64,000 bases of DNA from Trichobilharzia regenti (taxonomy: Eukaryota; Platyhelminthes; Trematoda; Strigeidida; Schistosomatidae). A model generated the notes under the pieces. The model did no database searches. It saw only the letters and a program-made list of their open reading frames with translations, and was not told the origin of the DNA. The translations under genes were made by a program, and so were the position numbers. Shown one piece after another: positions 56,079 to 64,000 of the stretch. Location: assembly GCA_944472135.2 (NCBI GenBank), contig OX235270.1, positions 142,305,632 through 142,369,631 of the forward strand, in the 5' to 3' direction. The number at the start of each line of letters is the position of its first letter. The first letter of the stretch is position 1.

Positions 56079-56430
56079 CAACATTCTATATATACTGAAA
56101 AGTCGATCATTATAGGCCACAGAGATTTAACTGATAAGGCGTTGGTCAAGATTCCTTTGTAAACCTTTTCTATTCTTTAAGAATATACTCTATATAAAAT
56201 CTGTTTAATTTTTACTTAAACGTGACTAACGCAGAGAGGTAGATAGATAGATACCTTCTGACTAGATTAAACACAATTCCAAAACAGACGATATAATTTG
56301 TGGCATGGGGAAAGAAAGCATAGTCTTCTTAGGACTGTAAACACACACATGCCTACTTATATCTGTAAGTGCCTTTTTTTTCTAAAAATGAGTTTGATGA
56401 AACCAGTTTCTATTCTGTTTTGTTGAACAT
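56079..56430. other. Unassigned DNA
   Basis: Nothing supported apart from short AGAT repeats near 56240. Confidence 0.4.
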
Positions 56431-56452
56431 ATATATATATATATATATATAT
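56431..56452. repeat. (TA)n microsatellite
   Basis: Alternating TA run. Confidence 0.85.
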
Positions 56453-56833
56453 GTTTTAAGGACTTAATGAAAAGGTATCACTTGATTTAAAATAACAACT
56501 AATCAATTAAGAAAAACTATAAGAATGTAACGTGCTCTCTACTACAGTGATGTTCATTATTCATTTCGCCTTTGGTGATAGTTAAGTGTTTGAAATAGCC
56601 AATCAAAGTGCTTGTATAAAGCAGCCAACTTTGTCTACAGCACAGAACATATTTGTTGAAAAAAAAAGAAATGTGAATTAAATTCGTCTAATTGTCTGTT
56701 AAAGCCTTAATAGGCTGAGACTGTTGAGAAGACTTCAGCATGGATACTGAATGAGTGAATTCCAAGCATAGACTATATGTATACCACTTGGGTACTCTGG
56801 TAGTAAGTAATTCCATATTAGTTTGTTTATTAG
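56453..56833. other. Unassigned DNA
   Basis: Nothing supported. Confidence 0.4.
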
Positions 56834-58265
56834 ATATATTACACAGTCAGTGAAACAGTATTGTTATTTACTGGATGACAATGTTTCGAACAAAATTTAT
56901 TGCTGTTCATAATCATATCAATTATCACCATACGACTTCACAACTAGAGGTTTATAGTTTTCTTTGTTCTCTCTTATTTGTCGTCGTTGGGGTAGTAGAA
57001 TTTACCAGATATCCGGATGGACAGGTGATGAATCATTCCTATTACATGTATTTGTAGATGATGCATTCACTGTACTTAGAACACAGAATGAAAATAGATT
57101 TTTCGAACACATCAACTCGAAGGTGGAGGCGATTCAATTCACTTATGAATTGGAAAGTCAGGAAGGAAAGCTTCCAATGTTAGATTGTAGCTCGTAAAAA
57201 GGAAAGAAGATGGGAAGTTAAACACTAGTGTTTACAGAAAACCCATACATTCAAACAGATATTTGGATTTCCGATCATCTCATCCTATGTCAGTAAAAAT
57301 AGGATTGGTGAAATGTTCAAACGACAACGGGGCACAAAAACTAAGTAGTACCAAGGAAAATCTACGACAGGAAGTGACACATGAGAAAAGCTTTGAAATT
57401 TAATAATTACCCTGATAAATCAATCAGGAAGTAGTGTAGGGAATTGTAAAAATAAAGTAAATACTGGTAGTAGTGATAATAACAATAATAATAGTAGTAA
57501 TAATAGTGATATTAATGACGACATGCATGTCAAACATGCACAGAATAATGACAACGCTAACAATAAGGAATCTAAATCATCAGTAGTAATTCCATACGAG
57601 GAAGGAAACTCGAAAACCTTACGCAGAATTCTCAACAAAGTGAGAATAAAAGTGGCTGGCATTCAAACCACCCACAAACTCAATTAGAAAGAAGCTTTTT
57701 CGGTTAAAGGATCAATCCTGTGGAGCCTTAAAAAATAAAACAATTTAGTTTATCTAATACCCTGCTGGAATGATTGTCAGGTCAAATACATAGGTCAAAC
57801 TAGTAGAACAGGGGCAGTCAGACTAGCTGAACATAAAATCTCAGCAAAATCTAGATTGGTTGACCCAAATAAGATAAGAAATCTAGAGAATAGTTCAACT
57901 GTAGATAGCACTCACTACATGCAATTACACACAACCATACAATAGGATGGATGGGATAAAATGGCAGTTTTAAAATCTAATGTAACAGGGTGGAGGGAGA
58001 GATTGATAACAGAAGTTTTGTTTAGCGAATCAACTGAGAGAGAATACGTGTAAGAGGAATGATTCAACACTTGTCCCAGATATCTAGAAAATTCTGCTAC
58101 CCCTACGACAATTAGGAGAGGATTAAGAAAACTATAAGACTCGAGTTTTGAAATCGTGTGATTATAATTGATATGATTATGAACCACAATAAATTGTATT
58201 TGAAAAGTCATCCAGTAAATAATACTGTTTCACTCACTGTGTGATACATCTAATACCCAAGCATA
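56834..58265 (+). pseudogene. PLE5: short copy with inverted terminal arms
   Basis: Arms of about 175 bp at 56834-57011 and 58085-58265 are reverse complements (for example AATCATATCAATTAT). Between them lie the RT end (FVDDAFTVLRTQNENRFFEH, then INSKVEAIQFTYELESQEGK), a repetitive Asn-coding stretch (57470-57530) and a broken GIY-YIG end (SRTGAVRLAEHKISAKSRL). The copy is 5'-truncated within the RT, yet it has the inverted arm at its left edge, as in PLE1. Confidence 0.8.
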
Positions 58266-59279
58266 GAACTTTGTACTGGAATGGAGAAGTCCAAGTTACC
58301 GGACTCTAGAGAGAAACAATATTCAAGAGAACTATTCTTATTCAGTCCAGCACAGAGTTTAAATCACTGGGATACCAGAATCTCCATCCATCAAAATGCT
58401 GCTTCAACTCTTCTGAACTTCTTATTGTTTCAGTCGTGCACTTATATCATCAGATGACCAATAAATGACCTCTCATGCATATTTAATTAATTTTCCACTA
58501 TACGCTATGCAATTTTCCAAGGAATTGAAGAAGACATATACAGAATTAGTTGTCTCCCATGCCAAACATTCGAAGATTGCCAGTTACACCACTCACTGAT
58601 GAGCTCAACTACAAACGAGCAAAACAAGCCATCCGGTGTTTAAATCACCTCGATGATCTGGTTAGCAAGCACTACTCATCTCAGCCAATCAGTAGTACAT
58701 AACACACATAACAGACTCTATGTACTGTTTAACTCAATTACCAAACTCATTAGAAAATCACACACACACACCTACATACTGTGAAATATATATTTTCAGT
58801 GTATTGAACAATAATAAACATAAACGCAAGTTGGTTATAAGATTTGGAAGCATTGATGCTACTTAAGCAAACTGTATTTAAAATCATGAGACTTGGAAAG
58901 AACGGCTGATATTATTTGTCATATTGCTAGGCTATTCAAGTATACAAAGAAAGAACGGTAATAATAAAGCGAATCAGAATTTAGACACGCACTTATTTCA
59001 GTGTATCTATCTGGGAATAGCCAGGTGATATGTCAAATAATATCACCCCAAAAATACTCAACAAGATTTTTATCAAACCTTGAATAATTAACAAACTTAA
59101 GTGTTAGCAACATTCCAACTAAGCGATCAAGTAAAGTTTTTTTTTAAAGGCGGATAGTCTAAATAAATATAGTAATTTTCTTTAGCCAGGTCACTGAGTT
59201 TATGAAACGAATCAACTGTATTGCTCCTTCAGTTAAGTCTTAACCTTTAAGTAGCGAGATTTATTCATTTAGTGAGGTA
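58266..59279. other. Unassigned DNA
   Basis: A short frame near 58560-58700 (RRLPVTPLTDELNYKRAKQA) is too short and lacks splice signals that I can trust. No element was recognised. Confidence 0.4.
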
Positions 59280-59505
59280 TCATTATTATTCCCTTGAGTT
59301 CCGAGTGAAAAATACGGCCTAACAGTTCATATCTCCATCCCTGAAGTCCTCCTTATCTTGCCCCACTACTCCCCATAGACTCTCATCTCCTCCTTACACG
59401 GTCTCATCCATGCCACTCGGATCAACACCCAAATCGGTGGTTCCTATCAGGGTTCCACTCAAGAGCCTGGCATGTGGTGTCACTCCAACAGTCTCCTCAG
59501 CGTGT
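59280..59505 (-). mobile_element. RTE-B fragment, outermost host
   Basis: Antisense RTE-B end with TTATTATTCCCTTGAG and the C-terminal coding remnant. It is cut by the antisense LINE-A at about 59506. Confidence 0.7.
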
Positions 59506-59755
59506 GTCTGTCTGTCTGGATTCAACATAGAACTTGGCACCGAAGTTCGTCAGTTCGAGTTGCCACGTTCCAAATAGCACACAAAGGTAGACAAGAAGAT
59601 GAGTGAAGAGAATCAATACAGTCTGACAAGTATAAGAGTGAAACAGAATGGATAATGGTAGAAAGGAATATGAAAGATTACAGAGACTGAATACATCTGC
59701 GCCATTGATAACGATTTTGAGCCATGTCATCTATTGTCTCCAGCCATTGATTCTT
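59506..59755 (-). mobile_element. LINE-A antisense host copy, left part
   Basis: Begins at its 3' terminal CTGTCTGTCTGGATTCAAC and runs to the insertion site. It resumes at 63527. Confidence 0.9.
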
Positions 59756-59806
59756 CCCGACCGAAAGCTGCTACCTTGACGTGGTGGTCGGGCTTGAACA
59801 CCGCAA
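59756..59806 (+). ncRNA. HDV-like self-cleaving ribozyme candidate
   Basis: P1 CCCGACC (59756-59762) pairs perfectly with GGTCGGG (59786-59792); the 23-nt gap equals that of HDV. P3 ACC/GGT (59773-59775, 59783-59785) closes the loop TTGACGT. P2 AGCT pairs with a later AGCT preceded by CAA, where the catalytic C is expected. P4 is weak in this copy. HDV-like ribozymes are known at the 5' ends of R2 and RTE LINEs. Only folding by eye supports this one. Confidence 0.6.
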
Positions 59807-60290
59807 TGACCTAATCAAGCTATACTGGCTGAGACTTATGTCTCTTGAGGTTCTACCATGCCAGGCAGGTTGTTTGGATAGCGGTTAAACAAAAAGCAGC
59901 TACCTCATCCAATACCATGATCCAAACAAATTCACAAAATTTCATGCCGGATCGGCCGTGGCCCGGATTAACAACGACCGCGCTTCCTGCTGCCGTGTCA
60001 CAGGGCGGGAGTGATAAGTATGCTACTGAGGCACACAAAACAACGAAGAACGAACAAAAACAGGCCGCGTGTGACCGGCCACAAGCAGTTGTCCCCTGGG
60101 CTCTGCGGTCACGCAACCAACTTCCACGGTGTGGGCAGCCGGGAAGTAACAATCGCCCTCACAATCCAAAACGCACACAAAACCTCTCTAATCCTCACTT
60201 ATCTTTGTCTTCATCTTCATCTCTATTACCTTACCTTCCCCCAGTGATGCAACTCCTCTACTTGATGGCTCCTCACTCCCTCTTCACTCT

Positions 60291-63200
60291 GTGTCCACTA
60301 AAAACGACGAAAGCCAAAAAACCACCACGGATAGTCTCCTAAAGCCACGCCACCAATTTCATATAGGAGCATTTAATGTAAGGACACTTTGCCAAATAGG
60401 ACAACAAGCATCACTAGCTAAGACCCTGGCATCTCGAGCCATTGATGTATGTTGTGTTTCAGAAACACGCATACAAGACCCAAGTGTGGTTATTCACCTA
60501 ACCCCACCTGGCCAACAGGATGAATCTTCAAAATTCACCTTGAGGGTGTCAGGAGATGCCACAGCTAGTTCACGGGGATTAGCTGGCGTAGGGATAGCTC
60601 TGAGTACTAGGGCAGAAAAGACATTGCTTGACTGGATCCCAGTAGATAGCCGAATGTGTGCTGTCCGTCTGAACGGATCAGTAAGAAGGAGAAAGGACTG
60701 CACTACTCGCCGATGCCTTTTCGTAATCTCCGCCTACGCCCCCACTGACTGCAGTTCGGATGAAACGAAGGATGAGTTCTACCAAAAGCTGTCTAGTTTG
60801 GTGAGAAAGGCTAAACGCTCAGATATAGTCGTTCTAGCTGGTGACTTCAACGCTCAAGTAGGGAAATTGTGTCAATCTGAGAAGGATGTCGGTGGCACCT
60901 ATGGAGTTCCGTGCCAGCGAACCGACAACGGTGACCGTCTCCTACAGTTCTGTTCAGATAATCATTTGTTTCTTGTAAGCACTAACTTTAAACACAAGGA
61001 GAGACACTGTTTAACCTGGCGACCCCCATCATCAAACCAACGCTGGACACAAATAGACCACATAGCAATAAGCTATCGTTGGCGTGGGTCGGTAGGAGAT
61101 TGTCGCTCCTTCTGGAACACGTGTGTAGATACCGATCACGCACTGGTCCGGGCTCGTGTGTGCTTACGACTGAACGGACGTAGGAAACAGCTGGCGGTAA
61201 AACCATTACGCCCCCAGCTCGATCAGGAAACTAAATCCCTATTTGAGGAAGAACTAGCTAAACGCATATCTGAATCCGACAGCTGTGCTCACCCTGGAGA
61301 AGCCTGGAAGAATATTCAGTCAGCTATAGATACAGCTGTAAAAGCTGTGAATAAGACAAATCCAAAGGTGAGTAAAAACCACTGGATTTCGACTGCCTCA
61401 TCCGAACTGATAGATGCTAGAAGACTTATTCCGGCGAGCTCCGAATTCAATGAGGAGCGAAAGCTGCACAAAAGGAAACTTACTAAAAGTCTCCGCAAGG
61501 ACCGTGAACAGTGGTGGGTGACAAAGGCGAAAGAGATGGAAAAAGCATTGGCGATAGGCAACACTAGGCAACTCTTTAGACTCATCACAGAATCGGGCGG
61601 GAAAAGGCAATTCATAAGTGAGACTATTTCTGAGAAAAATGGCTCCTTAATTAGCTCTCAGGATAGACGCCTTGAACGCTGGAAAGAACACTTTGAGGAA
61701 CAATTTAACTTGCCTACAGCCACACTGAACCTCCCCGCCATCCACCACGTACCCGAATGGGATATAGACACTGGTCCGCCGTCTGTAGGTGAGGTTACAA
61801 AAGCTATCAGTAATTTGAAACGAGGCAAAGCGGCAGGACCCGACGGAATTATTCCGGAGGTGTTTAAATATGGGGGTGACATACTAGTTTGTAGATTAAC
61901 TGAGGTACTAGGCAAAGTCTGGGAATCAGAGACAGTACCATCAGACTGGGGTAAGTCACTTATTATACCGATATTCAAGAAGGGAAACAAGTCCTCGTGT
62001 GATAATCATAGGGGGATCAGCCTAACGAACATAGTCTCTAAAATCCTAGGCTCAGTAATCATGCATAGACTAAGCAGAACTCGGGAGGAACAGACAAGGG
62101 AAAATCAAGCAGGCTTTAGACCAGGTAGAGGGTGCATAGATCATATCTTCACTCTTCGACAGATTCTAGAACATAGACACACTTTTCGGCGTCCAACAAT
62201 TGTCATATTTCTTGACTTGAAGGCGGCCTTCGACTCCGTGGATCGAAAGGTACTATGGCAATGTCTGACTGTGAAGGGAGTGCCAAGAAAGTACATTGCA
62301 CTAATCAAGGCACTCTATTCAAACTCACGTAGTCGTGTAAGGGCTTATGGGGAATTGTCATCTGAATTGGTAACAACCAGTGGTGTCCGACAGGGATGTC
62401 CACTTTCCCCATTTCTGTTTAACTTCATCATAGATATGCTAATGGAAGTATCCTTAACTGAACGTAGTGACTTAGGAATCGACTTGTTACCAGGGAATAA
62501 TCTAATGGACTTAGAATATGCAGATGACATAGTCCTGTTAGGGGAGGATGCTGACAAAATGCAGAGTCTTCTGAACACCTTGAGCAGCAATCTTCGTATG
62601 TTTGGCATGCGATTCGCCCCTGCAAAATGTAAGATGCTGCTACAGGACTGGACGACGTCAACCCCTAACTTAGTGATAGGGAGTGAAGTGATAGAACATG
62701 TTGACCACTTCACCTACTTGGGAAGTTGTATTAGCACCAACGGACTGATTGGCGATGAAATCTCAGCACGGATCCGAAAAGCTCGAGCTGCTTTCGCTGA
62801 CTTACACCATCTCTGGCGTAGGCGTGACATCCGGTTATCAACCAAGGGACGTGTGTACTGCTCATCAGTTCGCTCCGTCCTTCTCTATGGCTCTGAAACA
62901 TGGCCAATACGCGTTGAAGACATGAAAAGGTTGACTGCTTTCGATCATAGATGTCTGCGATCTCTGTCTCACGTTAGGTGGTTTCACAAGGTAAGTAATG
63001 TTGACGTTAGGCGTAGAGTGTTGGGCAAAGAGGGAAAATCAATCGACGAGGTTATAAAGTTACATAGACTAAGATGGCTAGGTCACGTGCTGCGCATGCC
63101 TAACCACCGCCTCCCCCGACGGGCATTGTTAGCTGATATAGGTTCAGGTTGGAAAAGAGCCAGTGGTGGCCAAACAAAAACATGGCATCAATCCATGAAA

Positions 63201-63344
63201 TCCTTGACAGTTAAACTGAGTCAGGTAGGGAGATGCAGACTCCCGGGTTGGGGCCCTCGGGACTCTAGGAATCAATGGCTGGAGACAATAGGTGACATGG
63301 CTCAAAATCGTTGTCAATGGCGCAGATGTATTCAATCTCTGTAA
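60291..63344 (+). CDS. LINE-A endonuclease-reverse transcriptase, 1017 aa, intact
   Basis: APE-type endonuclease, residues about 24-290: FNVRTL (28-33), SETR with catalytic Glu59, GDFNAQVG with D185/N187, IDHI (255-258) and the D282-H283 pair in TDHALVRA. Linker 300-500. Reverse transcriptase about 505-770: GKAAGPDG (512-519), [22 protein letters not shown] with catalytic D642, [11 protein letters not shown] and YADD with D745-D746. A C-terminal region includes the [19 protein letters not shown] block common in RTE LINEs. No RNase H domain and no stop or frameshift. It nicks DNA and copies its own RNA at the nick (target-primed reverse transcription). I use the ATG at 60291; the true start may be a little downstream. 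Higher GC than flanking DNA. Confidence 0.95.
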   Translation: MSTKNDESQKTTTDSLLKPRHQFHIGAFNVRTLCQIGQQASLAKTLASRAIDVCCVSETRIQDPSVVIHLTPPGQQDESSKFTLRVSGDATASSRGLAGVGIALSTRAEKTLLDWIPVDSRMCAVRLNGSVRRRKDCTTRRCLFVISAYAPTDCSSDETKDEFYQKLSSLVRKAKRSDIVVLAGDFNAQVGKLCQSEKDVGGTYGVPCQRTDNGDRLLQFCSDNHLFLVSTNFKHKERHCLTWRPPSSNQRWTQIDHIAISYRWRGSVGDCRSFWNTCVDTDHALVRARVCLRLNGRRKQLAVKPLRPQLDQETKSLFEEELAKRISESDSCAHPGEAWKNIQSAIDTAVKAVNKTNPKVSKNHWISTASSELIDARRLIPASSEFNEERKLHKRKLTKSLRKDREQWWVTKAKEMEKALAIGNTRQLFRLITESGGKRQFISETISEKNGSLISSQDRRLERWKEHFEEQFNLPTATLNLPAIHHVPEWDIDTGPPSVGEVTKAISNLKRGKAAGPDGIIPEVFKYGGDILVCRLTEVLGKVWESETVPSDWGKSLIIPIFKKGNKSSCDNHRGISLTNIVSKILGSVIMHRLSRTREEQTRENQAGFRPGRGCIDHIFTLRQILEHRHTFRRPTIVIFLDLKAAFDSVDRKVLWQCLTVKGVPRKYIALIKALYSNSRSRVRAYGELSSELVTTSGVRQGCPLSPFLFNFIIDMLMEVSLTERSDLGIDLLPGNNLMDLEYADDIVLLGEDADKMQSLLNTLSSNLRMFGMRFAPAKCKMLLQDWTTSTPNLVIGSEVIEHVDHFTYLGSCISTNGLIGDEISARIRKARAAFADLHHLWRRRDIRLSTKGRVYCSSVRSVLLYGSETWPIRVEDMKRLTAFDHRCLRSLSHVRWFHKVSNVDVRRRVLGKEGKSIDEVIKLHRLRWLGHVLRMPNHRLPRRALLADIGSGWKRASGGQTKTWHQSMKSLTVKLSQVGRCRLPGWGPRDSRNQWLETIGDMAQNRCQWRRCIQSL

Positions 63345-63526
63345 TCTTTCATATTCCTTTCTACCATTACCCATTCTGTTTCACTCTTATATTTGTCAAA
63401 CTCTATTAATTCTCTTCACTCATCTTCTTGTCTACCTCTGTGTGCTATTTGGAACGTGGCAACTCGAACTGCTGCACTTCGGTGCCAAGTTCTATGTTGA
63501 ATCCAGACAGACAGACATTGATTCTT

Positions 63527-64000
63527 AGAGCCCCGAGGGCTCCAGCCCGGAAGTCTGTATCTCCCTACCTTACTCAGTTTAACTGTCAAGCATTTCATGG
63601 ATTGATGCCATGTTTTTGTTTGGCCACCACTGGCTCTTTTCCAACCTGCACCTATATCAGCTAGCAATGCTCGTCGGGGGAGGCGATGGTTAGGCATGCG
63701 CAGCATGTGACCTAGCCATCTCAATCTATGTAACTTTATAGCCTCGTCGATTGATTTCCCCTGTTTGCCCAACACTCTACGCCTAACGTCAACATTACTT
63801 ACCTTATTAAACCACCTAACGTGAGACAGCGATCGCAGACATCTATGATCGAAAGCAGTCAACCTTTTCATGTCTCCAACTCGTATTGGCCATGTTTCAG
63901 AGCCATAGAGAAGGACGGAGCGAACTGCTGAGCAGTACACACGTCCCTTGGTTGATAGCCAGCCGGATGTCAGGCCTACGCCAGAGATGGTGTAAGTCAG
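63527..64000 (-). mobile_element. LINE-A antisense host copy, right part (runs off window)
   Basis: A 174-codon minus frame (63940-63416, partly within the inserted element's edge) reads [20 protein letters not shown], then [20 protein letters not shown]. The C-terminal RT region is well preserved. The 5' part of this copy lies beyond the window. Confidence 0.9.

Larger units (their letters stand above)
59756..63516 (+). mobile_element. LINE-A, full-length RTE-like element (3761 bp)
   Basis: Flanked by ATTGATTCTT (59746-59755 and 63517-63526), a perfect 10-bp target duplication. It contains a 5' UTR of about 535 bp opening with the HDV-like fold, one long intact ORF, a 3' UTR of about 170 bp and a 3' end of (CAGA)n. 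RTE elements have this compact plan: APE endonuclease plus RT, no RNase H, short-repeat tail. It looks intact and could be a source copy for other insertions. Confidence 0.95.

Noticed and set aside
58560..58700. Short protein-like frame upstream of the hydrolase exon
   Set aside because: It is on the opposite strand to the hydrolase, only about 48 codons, with stops close upstream and no family resemblance.
1..64000. CRISPR arrays, bacterial operons, rRNA genes
   Set aside because: No regularly spaced repeats, no dense gene arrangement and no rRNA-like sequence. The window is clearly eukaryotic.

Overview
This is a stretch of AT-rich animal nuclear DNA that is about two-thirds transposable element. 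It has no operons, ribosome binding sites or dense bacterial-type genes. The element mix is RTE-type LINEs ending in short tandem repeats, Penelope-like elements (PLEs) with a GIY-YIG domain, tRNA-headed short elements carrying hammerhead ribozymes (including an Sm-alpha-like family), and long (TA)n runs. Together these point to a blood fluke, most likely Schistosoma. That is inference from the element families; no search was possible. Family names used here (LINE-A, RTE-B, SINE-B/C/D/E) are local labels.

One convincing host gene is present, on the minus strand. Two exons of an ABHD4/ABHD5-type alpha/beta hydrolase lie at 53335-53149 and 30761-30402. They match in phase and join across the family's conserved C-terminal region. 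The intron between them is 22,387 bp and filled with nested mobile elements. Exons upstream of 53335 were not recognised. A coding-like relic (1119-862, minus) and a possible plus-strand exon (about 24813-25046) are low-confidence.

Layout. 1-3.3 kb: little recognisable. 3.3-9.8 kb: SINE-D, SINE-E, SINE-C and SINE-B copies, PLE scraps and an inverted pair of Sm-alpha-like elements. 9.8-15.8 kb: antisense LINE remnants, RTE-B fragments and a PLE C-terminus. 15.8-18.7 kb: decayed PLEs with a SINE-B insertion. 20.6-24.6 kb: a four-layer nest in which antisense LINE-A holds a solo LTR, which holds a PLE with long terminal inverted arms, which is itself interrupted. 25.3-28.9 kb: SINEs including an inverted SINE-C pair and a tandem SINE-D, a PLE end, a second solo LTR and RTE-B. 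28.97-30.4 kb: unassigned and AT-rich, possibly the hydrolase 3' UTR. 30.4-53.3 kb: hydrolase exons and giant intron, with a 2.6 kb 5'-truncated LINE-A at 40.4-43.0 kb. 53.4-64 kb: further nests ending in a full-length LINE-A (59756-63516) with an intact 1017-residue ORF and a 10-bp target duplication.

The strongest signals are RNA-based. Four unrelated element families carry hammerhead ribozymes or their relics, each with a self-complementary helix III. The LINE-A 5' end folds like an HDV-type ribozyme whose first base is the first base of the element. SINE-B shares its 3' tail with RTE-B, the expected sign of a SINE borrowing a LINE's reverse transcriptase. LINE-A has inserted into opposite-strand copies of itself at three places, making long potential hairpins.
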